Shown here piece after piece: positions 7,916 through 15,320 of a DNA stretch of 38,209 nucleotides. The stretch lies in the NCBI GenBank assembly GCA_002396485.1, contig DGXZ01000056.1, positions 1 through 38,209 of the forward strand, read 5' to 3'. The notes beneath the pieces were generated by a model. It did not search any database, had not been told where the DNA came from, and saw only the letters and a program-made list of their open reading frames with translations. The DNA comes from Spartobacteria bacterium UBA5019 (GTDB lineage: Bacteria; Verrucomicrobiota; Verrucomicrobiia; Chthoniobacterales; Terrimicrobiaceae). The position numbers and the translations under genes are program-made. The number at the start of each line of letters is the position of its first letter. Positions within the stretch are counted from its first letter, which is position 1.

Positions 7916-8959
7916 ATGAGGTTTATTGAATCAATTTTTGAAAAAGTCAGAAAACATCCCAAGCGGGTTGTTTTTCCGGACGGCGAGTTGCCACGTGTGA
8001 TAAAGGCGGCTGAGCTTTTTTACCAGAGTCAACTCGGTATACCAATCCTGCTGGGACGGCGCGAAGTGATTCAGGAAATCGCGCAGAGGGAATCCATCAG
8101 TCTCGACCATGTGGCGATTATCAATCCCGAAAAATCCTCCGAGCTTCCCGTGTTCTGCCGGAGGCTGGAGAGGATCGGGCGCTACCGCAATCTCGAGTTG
8201 AAAGACAGCCGCACAATCATGGTGCGGCCGAATTATTTTGCTGCCATGATGGTTCAATACGGCTTGGCAGATGCCCTCGCCGGAGGAGTCAGTGCCTCTG
8301 GAGGGGCTTTGCTGCGTCCGATGCTTCATTTGGTGAAGCCCCTGCCTTTTGCGGATGTGATCTCGTCCTGCACGATTGTCGAATTGCACAATCGCCCCTA
8401 CGGGGATGATGGGGTCTTGTTTTTTGCCGACACCGGTGTGGTGCCTGATCCCACCATGTCCCAACTCGCGACCATTACCGTCCAAGCTGGCTTGCTTGCG
8501 CGGCAGGTATTTGGCCACCGTCCGCGAATCGCCCTGCTGAGCTTTTCCACCAAGGGCAGCGCCCGCACGGCATCCACGGAAAAGGTCGCCGGAGCTGTGA
8601 CTCTCGCCCGCCACATCGCAGAAAAATCCGGTGCCGACATGACGATTGATGGCGAGATGCAGGCGGATGCTGCCCTGGAGCCGGCCCTTGCCGAAATTAA
8701 GATCGGCTCGAGCCAAGTGGGAGGCAGGGCAAATGTCCTGATCTTCCCCGACCTCAACAGCGGGAATATCGCTGTCAAACTCACCCAGCTTTTTGCGGAA
8801 TCCAATACCTACGGGCAGATCCTCATGGGATTCACCCGTCCGGCCGCCGACCTCCCACGAGGAGCCTCAGTCGAGGACATCCTCAGCATGGCTGCGATTG
8901 TTGCTCTGCAAGCCATCGAATATCGCAAACTTTATCCTCCCGACGAGGAAGGGGATTGA
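7916..8959 (+). CDS. pta: Phosphate acetyltransferase catalytic domain (PTA/PTB type)
   Basis: This enzyme interconverts acetyl-CoA and acetyl phosphate, or a similar acyl group. The 347-aa protein corresponds to the C-terminal catalytic half of long Pta: VVFPDGELPRVIKAAE, IPILLGRREVI, LADALAGGVSASGGALLRPML, FADTGVVPDPTMSQLA, ALLSFSTKGSA and LIFPDLNSGNIAVKL. The last two are the phosphotransacetylase signatures, with S-F-S-T-K-G-S and D-L-N-x-G-N. The frame is open upstream, but homology begins at MRFIESIFEKV and AGAGGG precedes ATG 7916, so that start is used. The regulatory half is encoded by the next gene, 6 bp downstream, in reverse order relative to a fused Pta. No acetate kinase gene is seen in the window. 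Confidence 0.92.
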   Translation: MRFIESIFEKVRKHPKRVVFPDGELPRVIKAAELFYQSQLGIPILLGRREVIQEIAQRESISLDHVAIINPEKSSELPVFCRRLERIGRYRNLELKDSRTIMVRPNYFAAMMVQYGLADALAGGVSASGGALLRPMLHLVKPLPFADVISSCTIVELHNRPYGDDGVLFFADTGVVPDPTMSQLATITVQAGLLARQVFGHRPRIALLSFSTKGSARTASTEKVAGAVTLARHIAEKSGADMTIDGEMQADAALEPALAEIKIGSSQVGGRANVLIFPDLNSGNIAVKLTQLFAESNTYGQILMGFTRPAADLPRGASVEDILSMAAIVALQAIEYRKLYPPDEEGD

Positions 8960-8965
8960 GACACG

Positions 8966-10069
8966 GTGAATACGGTCACGCCCCGCATTTTTATTGCTGC
9001 CACGGAGCAGGACACAGGCAAGACAACAACATCCCTCGGCCTCTATGCCGCTTTGAGGCAAAAGTTCCCTCGCATCGGCTACATAAAGCCCGTTGGCCAG
9101 CGTTTTACGGAGGTTGATGGGCGCCGGATTGATGAGGACAGCCTTCTGATGAAAACGGTGTATGAACCCCTCGTGCCCATTGAGGACATGAGCCCTATTA
9201 CGGTCGAGCCGGATTTTACCCGCCGATACATCAATGAGGCTAACCACGACACACTCGTGAGGCGAATCCAACATTCATTTGACCGGGCTAGTTGGGAAAA
9301 GGACTTTGCCATTATCGAAGGCAGCGGCCATGCCGGGGTGGGGTCTGTATTCGATCTCTCTAATGCCACTGTGGCGCGAATTCTTGGTAGCAAAGTTTTG
9401 CTCGTTGTGCCTGGCGGAATTGGACTGCCGATTGATGAAGGAGCTCTCAATAAAGCCCTCTTCGACCGTGAAGGAGTCGAGGTTGTCGGCGTTGTGATGA
9501 ACAAGGTTCAGTCTGAAAAAATGGAGCAGACAGCCGATTTCGCCCGCCGCGGATTCGAGCGCCTTGGATTGGAGTTGCTCGGCGTCATGCCGGTTCAGAA
9601 AAAACTGACGGAACCTTCGCTGCAGCAAATTTCTGAGAAGATCCATGGCGCGTTTTTTTGCAATGCCCAATTCTCACGAAATTATGCGGCGGATGTCGTT
9701 ATCGGCGCTGTGAGTTCAGGTAACATTCGCCGCAAGCTCTCCATAGGCACATTGCTCGTCGTTCCTGGTGATCGGGAGGATATCGTTCTTGCCGCCATTT
9801 CGGAGGCATCTCAATCCAGTGAAAGAAGGCTGAGCGGTCTGATCCTCTCAGACGGCCTCAAACCCCACCGCACATTATTGGAAATGCTGGAAAAAACAAA
9901 TCTGCCAGTCGTTTTCTCGCCCGAGGACAGCTACTTGATCGCCCACCGCATTCTTTCTCTGACTATCAAAATCCAACCGAGCGATACTGATAAGATAGAA
10001 AACATTCAGGATCTTGTGGCCGCCCACGTGAATATCTCCCGCCTACTCGGAAAAATCGGGATTAACTAA
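8966..10069 (+). CDS. BioD-like P-loop plus DRTGG domain protein (Pta N-terminal-half homologue)
   Basis: The 367-aa protein starts at GTG 8966 with RIFIAATEQDTGKTTTSLGL, a dethiobiotin-synthetase-like P-loop (AAA_26, about residues 1-215). It continues with IEGSGHAGVG, VLLVVPGGIG and VVGVVMNKV. A DRTGG domain follows (about residues 235-345), recognisable by VIGAVSSGN and VVPGDREDIVLAAI. This two-domain arrangement is exactly the N-terminal regulatory half of long proteobacterial Pta, where it stabilises the hexamer and responds to metabolites such as NADH and pyruvate. Here it is separate and lies just after the catalytic gene, so it is probably its regulatory partner. Enzymatic dethiobiotin synthesis is unlikely because of the DRTGG domain and the pta context. 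It ends 6 bp from the convergent purK. Confidence 0.88.
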   Translation: MNTVTPRIFIAATEQDTGKTTTSLGLYAALRQKFPRIGYIKPVGQRFTEVDGRRIDEDSLLMKTVYEPLVPIEDMSPITVEPDFTRRYINEANHDTLVRRIQHSFDRASWEKDFAIIEGSGHAGVGSVFDLSNATVARILGSKVLLVVPGGIGLPIDEGALNKALFDREGVEVVGVVMNKVQSEKMEQTADFARRGFERLGLELLGVMPVQKKLTEPSLQQISEKIHGAFFCNAQFSRNYAADVVIGAVSSGNIRRKLSIGTLLVVPGDREDIVLAAISEASQSSERRLSGLILSDGLKPHRTLLEMLEKTNLPVVFSPEDSYLIAHRILSLTIKIQPSDTDKIENIQDLVAAHVNISRLLGKIGIN

Positions 10070-10075
10070 TTATCT

Positions 10076-11257
10076 TTAGGGTTTTACGCTTAATCCGATT
10101 TGCAGGTTTTTGATTTCCGCCAAAGCTTCCTCGACAGTTTCGGCCATGACGCACACATGCCCCATTTTTCGCCCCGGGCGTGCTTCGGATTTTCCATAGA
10201 GGTGGAGTTTTGCCTTGGGATTTTTAAGCACGGTGCTCCAATCCGGCGCGCCGTTTTTCCACAGATCGCCAAGGATGTTCCACATCACGACAGGCCTCAG
10301 GAGCTCGGGAGATCCGAGTGGCAGTCCGCACACAGCTCGGAGTTGCTGCTCAAACTGACTGGTCACGCAGGCGTCGAAAGTGAAGTGTCCCGAGTTGTGA
10401 GGGCGGGGAGCGAGTTCATTCACCAGTAATTCGCCGTTGGACGTCAAAAAGAACTCCACGGCGAGGAGGCCGATCACATCAAGCCTGCGGGTGATCTCCG
10501 ATGCTAGGCTTTCGGCTTTATCAAGAATCGCTGGGGAAAAGCGGGCCGGGACAATCGAGAGGTCGAGAATGTGGTTGGTATGATTGTTCTCCGACACTGG
10601 AAATGCCGCGATCGCGCCATCCAATCCGCGTGCGCAGACGACGGAAAGCTCGGCTTGAAAGGGAATCCACTTTTCAAGAACCCCTCGAGGCGCTCCGAAT
10701 TGTTTCCAAATTGCCTCCTCATCGACCTCGCACATTATTTTGAGCTGTCCTTTTCCATCGTAACCAAAATCCGCCGTTTTCAGAACAGCGGGCGCGCCGA
10801 TTTCAGCCAGTGCCATGCGCAACGCCTCGCCGGAATCCACCACGCGGAAAGGCGCGCAAGGGAATCCGTTCGCTTGAAGGAAGGTTTTTTCTCGCTCTCG
10901 GTTCTGGCAAATGTGAAGCACCTCGCCGCGCGGCCTCACTGGCCGTAGCGACGCCACAGCCTCAACCGCCGAACGCGGGATGTTTTCAAATTCAAAGGAA
11001 ATGACATCCACTCCCTCGGCAAAAGCCCGCAGGGAGGCGGAATCGGTGTAGGGAGCGTTGACTTCGACATCGCAGATCTGGCCCGCTGGGCAGTCGGGTT
11101 GCGGTTCGTAGGCATGCACGCGGTAGCCCATGCGGCGCGCTGCGATGGCCAGCATGCGGCCAAGTTGCCCGCCTCCGAGTATGCCCACGATGCCTCCCGG
11201 TTGAATGGAATTGGTTTCCGTCAGCGTGGGATTCCCGTTAGATAAAGTTTCCGTCAT
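10076..11257 (-). CDS. purK: N5-carboxyaminoimidazole ribonucleotide synthase
   Basis: PurK carboxylates AIR with ATP and bicarbonate in purine synthesis; the product goes to PurE. The ATP-grasp protein shows GILGGGQLGRMLAIAARRMGY at the N-terminus, FEFENIP, VLKTADFGYDGKGQ (ATP-binding loop), VLEKWIPFQAELSVV, and the end of the catalytic core in ELAPRPHNSGHFT. The longest start, ATG 11257, gives 393 aa, overlaps the divergent acyltransferase ATG and lacks an obvious ribosome site. GTG 11188, immediately before GILGGGQ and preceded by GGGAGG at 5 nt, would give about 370 aa and is a serious alternative. purE is not adjacent. The stop lies 6 bp from that of the DRTGG gene. Confidence 0.94.
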   Translation of the reverse strand: MTETLSNGNPTLTETNSIQPGGIVGILGGGQLGRMLAIAARRMGYRVHAYEPQPDCPAGQICDVEVNAPYTDSASLRAFAEGVDVISFEFENIPRSAVEAVASLRPVRPRGEVLHICQNREREKTFLQANGFPCAPFRVVDSGEALRMALAEIGAPAVLKTADFGYDGKGQLKIMCEVDEEAIWKQFGAPRGVLEKWIPFQAELSVVCARGLDGAIAAFPVSENNHTNHILDLSIVPARFSPAILDKAESLASEITRRLDVIGLLAVEFFLTSNGELLVNELAPRPHNSGHFTFDACVTSQFEQQLRAVCGLPLGSPELLRPVVMWNILGDLWKNGAPDWSTVLKNPKAKLHLYGKSEARPGRKMGHVCVMAETVEEALAEIKNLQIGLSVKP

Positions 11258-13151
11258 GGCAGATCGTCTGGTTTACATTTTTGCATTGCTCGCCCTCGGG
11301 TTTATCCGACTCCTGCCACTTTCTGTATGTTTCATTTTAGGACAAGCGGTGGGCGCATTGCTTTGGCTCATCCTGCCCGGCTACCGGCGCCTCGCAAGGG
11401 AAAATCTGAGCGTGGCATTCAGTGGGGAAATGTCGCCCGCAGCCATACGCTCACTCACTTTCAAGCATTTCACCACTCTGGGAGCCAATGTTGCGAGCGC
11501 CATAAAAATCCCAACCCTCTCCCAGAAGGAGATCGAGCGCATTGCTCAAATCGAAAATCTCGAAGCCATCCGGCAAAACATCGCCAAGGGTCGCCCTGTG
11601 CTTCTTGCCATTAATCACATCGGCAACTGGGAACTCTACGCCCAGTTGGTTTTCCAAGTTCCGGAGGCGCACTTTGGCACGGTCTATCAAGCCCTCCACA
11701 ACAAACTGGTTGATGATCTTGTGAATAGCGACCGCCGCAGGTTGGGGGTTCAGACATTCGACCGCAAGGCAGGCTTCCAAGGCGCGTTGGCTCTTCTGCG
11801 CGAGCCGGGCATTCTCGGCGTGCTTGTGGATCAACACGCTGGAAACAGCGGTGTCTGGACGCCTTTTTTCAATCGCCTCTGCTCGACTTCTCCGCTTTCC
11901 GCAACGCTGGCCATCCGCACGAATGCCGCTGTGATCCCTGCCGCCATCTACACAACCGGATTCTCCCGATGGCGCGTCGTTCTCAGCCCAGAAGTCCCGT
12001 GGTCAGCTGAAAATCCCGAGCAACTGACCTTGGACATCAACAAAGCACTCGAAAAACAAATCCGCGTCTCGCCGGCGGACTGGTTTTGGGTTCACAACCG
12101 CTGGAAGACCCCGCTGCCGAAATTTCTCATCAACGAAGCCAAGAGGGGGATCTACCAACCATCCACGGAACCCGATCCCGCGCCATTCCGCATTGTCGTT
12201 CGCTCCCCAAACTGGCTGGGCGATGCCGTCATGGCCATTCCCGCCGTGCGAGCCTTCAAGCTCGGCCGCCCCGATGCCCGCGTGGCAGTCCTTTGCCAGA
12301 AAAAGCTCGCCGGTCTCTGGCAACGGGTGGGGGATGTGGACGAGGTCATCGCCATCGAGTCCGGTGAGTCATTTTTTGCCACCGCAGGAAAACTCAGAGG
12401 TCAGTTCGAAGCGGCCGTCCTCCTTCCCAATTCCCTGCGCTCAGCCCTCGAAGTCTGGCTTGCCGGTATCCCTCGCCGCGTTGGTTACGCCGGACACTCG
12501 CGATCCGCATTTCTCAACCAGATTATCACTCCTCGCAAAAAAATCAGCACTCCGCCGCTGCACCATGCCGATCGCTACTGGCACATCGCCTCCCGTTGTG
12601 GAGCGGAAGCCATGCCTTCCGCTGTTTCGCTCTGGAAGCCGACCGCCAAGGAACGCGTCATCGGCATCTGCCCCGGTGCGGAATATGGTCCAGCCAAGCG
12701 CTGGCCGGCCTACAAGTTCCGCACGCTCGTCCAGCAGGTCAACGAACAGGTCGATTGCAGCTGGGTCATCCTCGGCACGGCTGCGGATTCCACAATCGCC
12801 CGTGAGATCTCAAACGGACTCCCAAATGTCACCGACCTGACTGGAAAAACCACGCTCGGTGAATTGATGGATCTCCTCGCTAGGTTGAGCGGCCTCCTGA
12901 CCAATGACACCGGCACCATGCACCTCGCCGACTTCATCGGCACACCGCTCGTTGCTATTTTCGGCTCCACCGAACCCATCCTCACTGGCCCTCGCAGCCC
13001 TCGCAGCAAAGTCATCCGCCAAAAAGTCGAATGCAGTCCCTGCTTCCTCCGCGAGTGCCCCATCGACTTTCGTTGCATGGAGGAAATACCCATGGAACAA
13101 GTCGTCGCAGCCGTCCTGGACTTCAAAAAAAACCCTCGTCGGCGCAACTAA
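11256..13151 (+). CDS. Fused lipid A (LpxL/HtrB-type) acyltransferase - heptosyltransferase (GT9)
   Basis: This 631-aa protein joins two lipopolysaccharide enzymes that are normally separate. Residues 1 to about 300 form a Lip_A_acyltrans domain with an N-terminal membrane anchor (LVYIFALLALGFIRLLPL...ALLWLILPGYRR), the catalytic H-x4-E in NHIGNWEL (H121, E126), VDQHAG and a late DWFWVHNRWK. Residues about 311-625 form a GT9 ADP-heptose:LPS heptosyltransferase of WaaF type, opening with RIVVRSPNWLGDAVMAIPA. Further GT9 motifs are PGAEYGPAKRWP (from P473), NDTGTMHLA (from N550), FGSTEP and the cysteine-rich CSPCFLRECP. No stop or frameshift lies between the halves, and the linker is short (about residues 300-310). 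It probably works at the inner face of the inner membrane, coupling acylation and core-sugar addition; that coupling is inference. Its ATG overlaps the purK ATG (CATG). Confidence 0.93.
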   Translation: MADRLVYIFALLALGFIRLLPLSVCFILGQAVGALLWLILPGYRRLARENLSVAFSGEMSPAAIRSLTFKHFTTLGANVASAIKIPTLSQKEIERIAQIENLEAIRQNIAKGRPVLLAINHIGNWELYAQLVFQVPEAHFGTVYQALHNKLVDDLVNSDRRRLGVQTFDRKAGFQGALALLREPGILGVLVDQHAGNSGVWTPFFNRLCSTSPLSATLAIRTNAAVIPAAIYTTGFSRWRVVLSPEVPWSAENPEQLTLDINKALEKQIRVSPADWFWVHNRWKTPLPKFLINEAKRGIYQPSTEPDPAPFRIVVRSPNWLGDAVMAIPAVRAFKLGRPDARVAVLCQKKLAGLWQRVGDVDEVIAIESGESFFATAGKLRGQFEAAVLLPNSLRSALEVWLAGIPRRVGYAGHSRSAFLNQIITPRKKISTPPLHHADRYWHIASRCGAEAMPSAVSLWKPTAKERVIGICPGAEYGPAKRWPAYKFRTLVQQVNEQVDCSWVILGTAADSTIAREISNGLPNVTDLTGKTTLGELMDLLARLSGLLTNDTGTMHLADFIGTPLVAIFGSTEPILTGPRSPRSKVIRQKVECSPCFLRECPIDFRCMEEIPMEQVVAAVLDFKKNPRRRN

Positions 13152-13315
13152 CTCCGCCGGGTTCTGCGGCACAGGCACAGGCATCCTGACATCATCCACA
13201 AAAAATTGTGGAGCGAGGGAACCAGTTGGCCCCATTCAAGACGGAAATCGGTGCCAACACGGGCGGGGCGGCCATGATCTCTTGGCTTTTGCGTCTCACA
13301 CGCTTTCCTTGCAGC

Positions 13316-14143
13316 TCAGGATTTTTCGATGTTCTGAACCGAGCGTAGGCTGACATCGCCGATGTCGAGGTCGAGGGCTTTGGCTGCTGTTCGGAGGAAG
13401 CGTTCAGTGGCGTCGGTGAGGGCGACATCGAGTTTGCCGAGGCGTTCGGGCGGTGCGTTGAGAGTGTTTTTTTCCAGAAGGTTTTTGACGGCAAGGGCGC
13501 AGTTTTCGGCCGAGTCCACGAGCCTTACGGCGGGGCCTGCGGTGCGCGCGATCGCTTCACGCAGGAGTGGGTAGTGGGTGCAGCCGAGGACCAGCGTGTC
13601 TATGCCTGCGGAGAGGAGAGGGGCGAGGTAGCGGGCGAGCATGAGGTTGGTCACCTTGTCCTCGAACATGCCTTCCTCGATGAGCGGGACAAGCAAGGGG
13701 CAGGCAACGCTGATGACCCGGATGTCCGTGTCGAGCGAGTGGATGGCGTGTTCGTAGGCGCCGCTGGCAATGGTGGCGCGGGTGCCGATGACTCCGACGG
13801 TTTTGTTCTTTGTGGAGGCCACAGCTGCGGCTGCTCCTGGGGCAACGACGCCTTGCACGGGAACCTTGAACATTTCCTTCATCCGGGGAACGGCGAGCGC
13901 GGATGCGGTGTTGCAGGCGACGACGATGATCTTTGCACGCTCGGCGAGGAGGAGTCCGCCGATCTCGATGCTGTAGCGCTCGACGGTGCGACGGCTTTTC
14001 CCGCCGTAGGGGACGCGAGCTGTGTCTCCGAGGTAGAAAATGTTTTCCGAAGGCAGGAGGTTCTGCAGCGCGGCGGCGACGGTCAGGCCACCGATGCCGG
14101 AATCGAAGACTCCGATGGGGTCTGTGGATTTTTCAGTGAGCAT
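13316..14143 (-). CDS. murI: Glutamate racemase
   Basis: MurI makes D-glutamate for peptidoglycan. The 275-aa protein contains the general base/acid pair of cysteines in VACNTAS (C77) and LGCTHYP (C188, with H190). It also has the N-terminal IGVFDSGIGGLTV (D14) and DTARVPYGGKS, all standard for the family. The start ATG 14143 overlaps the end of the upstream amidase gene by 11 bp, indicating that these two cell-wall genes are co-transcribed, amidase first. It is the last gene of a minus-strand run starting at hemL. The C-terminal extension past LVDSAENCA (about 60 aa) is somewhat longer than the minimal racemase and is not obviously a separate domain. Confidence 0.96.
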   Translation of the reverse strand: MLTEKSTDPIGVFDSGIGGLTVAAALQNLLPSENIFYLGDTARVPYGGKSRRTVERYSIEIGGLLLAERAKIIVVACNTASALAVPRMKEMFKVPVQGVVAPGAAAAVASTKNKTVGVIGTRATIASGAYEHAIHSLDTDIRVISVACPLLVPLIEEGMFEDKVTNLMLARYLAPLLSAGIDTLVLGCTHYPLLREAIARTAGPAVRLVDSAENCALAVKNLLEKNTLNAPPERLGKLDVALTDATERFLRTAAKALDLDIGDVSLRSVQNIEKS

Positions 14144-15278
14144 CCGGTTGGGTTTCCTGTGCGGTGGATTCCTGGGTTTTAAGCGAATCGGCAGCGCGTT
14201 GGACAGCTTCGTTCAGTATGGGATGCATTCCAAGTGGAGAAATGTTGCGGCGCAAGTCGGGGATGGAGGTTTTATCGGTGGCGGCGGCGACGGCAGATGG
14301 TGCCTGGTAGCTGGTCTCTCCTGAAACGGCGCTTCGGTAGCGGCCCACGCCTTCGAGGATGGCTCGGGCGAAGGCGTCGCGGTAGGCGGGGGATGCGATC
14401 AGTTTGCCATCCACCGGATGGTTCATGAAGCCGCCTTCGAGGAGCACGCCGGGAATACGGATGTCCCGAATCACGACGAAGCGTGCGCGCTTGATGCCCC
14501 GGTCGGTGAGGCGCATGTGGCGGAGCATGGAAGAATGAAGGGCCGTGGCGAGGGCGATGTTCTCGGCATCCTGTCCATGGCCGGGGTGAAGTTTCAGGTC
14601 GCTGTAGCTGAAATTTTCCTCATCCATCGAGGGCACACCGCGAGGGGCGAGGGCGAAGGTCTCGATGCCCGAGGCCCCCCCCCCACCGCTTTTGTTGAAG
14701 TGGACGCTGACGAAGACGGCATTCGCAAACCGGTTGGCAAAGGCGGCGCGGTCTTCGAGCGGTATAAAGACATCGCTCGAGCGGGTGAGGCGCACGCTAT
14801 ATCCATTCTGTTCGAGCAGGCGCTTGGCGCGGAGCACGACATCAAGGGCGGCCTCTTTTTCAATGCCGCGCTGGCCTTTAGCCCCACTGTCGTGTCCCCC
14901 GTGACCGGCATCCAGGATAACGGTTCGGACGGCGTGGGCCTTTTTAATCAGCCCGGGTCGCATGACGGGTTCGATGATTTTTGTGACATCCATCGCCGAA
15001 ATGAGAATGCGTCCCCCTTTCTGCTCCACAGGAAAGCAGAGGATGTATTTCACATTGTTGATGTAGATTTCGCGCGTCCCGGCACGGCCGCGAATGGTTT
15101 TCGATCCTCCGCTCAGGGTGAAGGCGGGGCCGTTCACCAACGGTTCGCGCAGACGGTAGAACTTGGAAACATCATCGATCGGCACATGGCGGCGTCCCTC
15201 GTGCATGATCACCTCCCATGCGCGGGCGGGAATCTGCAAAGCGAGGAGCAACAGCAGCAGGCCGAGGATTCGTTTCAC
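14133..15278 (-). CDS. Exported N-acetylmuramoyl-L-alanine amidase (Amidase_3)
   Basis: This zinc amidase cleaves the peptide from MurNAc in peptidoglycan. The 381-aa protein starts with a signal peptide (MKRILGLLLLLLALQIPARA, likely cleavage after ARA). A region of about 90 aa follows that resembles copper-amine-oxidase-like/AMIN-type substrate-binding modules. The catalytic domain begins at VILDAGHGGHDSGAKG (first Zn His). It continues with the Glu in GIEKEAALDV, SVHFNKS (second Zn His) and GVLLEGGFMNHP (catalytic Glu). A low-complexity C-terminal tail follows. A run of ten C (14675-14684; G on the coding strand) encodes the Gly stretch in KSGGGGASG and is prone to slippage. The gene overlaps murI by 11 bp and lies 42 bp after lysS. 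Confidence 0.92.
   Translation of the reverse strand: MKRILGLLLLLLALQIPARAWEVIMHEGRRHVPIDDVSKFYRLREPLVNGPAFTLSGGSKTIRGRAGTREIYINNVKYILCFPVEQKGGRILISAMDVTKIIEPVMRPGLIKKAHAVRTVILDAGHGGHDSGAKGQRGIEKEAALDVVLRAKRLLEQNGYSVRLTRSSDVFIPLEDRAAFANRFANAVFVSVHFNKSGGGGASGIETFALAPRGVPSMDEENFSYSDLKLHPGHGQDAENIALATALHSSMLRHMRLTDRGIKRARFVVIRDIRIPGVLLEGGFMNHPVDGKLIASPAYRDAFARAILEGVGRYRSAVSGETSYQAPSAVAAATDKTSIPDLRRNISPLGMHPILNEAVQRAADSLKTQESTAQETQPDAH
14675..14684. repeat. Ten-base C homopolymer inside the amidase gene
   Basis: Ten consecutive C on the plus strand, read as G on the coding strand, encode part of the GGGG turn after SVHFNKS, inside the catalytic domain. One added or lost base would frameshift the amidase and could polar-affect the overlapping murI. 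It may be a contingency site, or only a sequencing-sensitive run. The frame is intact as given. Confidence 0.9.
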
Positions 15279-15320
15279 GGGGCTTGGTGTGGCAGGCGTG
15301 CTCGGTGCGCGCGGCGTTGA

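Noticed and set aside
8966..10069. Dethiobiotin synthetase (bioD)
   Set aside because: The P-loop half is BioD-like, but the DRTGG domain and adjacency to pta fit a Pta regulatory half; no other biotin gene is present.
13196..13211. CCACAA-AAAA-TTGTGG inverted repeat between the convergent fusion gene and murI
   Set aside because: The stem is only 6 bp, AT-rich and has no T-run; too weak to call as a terminator despite the suitable location.
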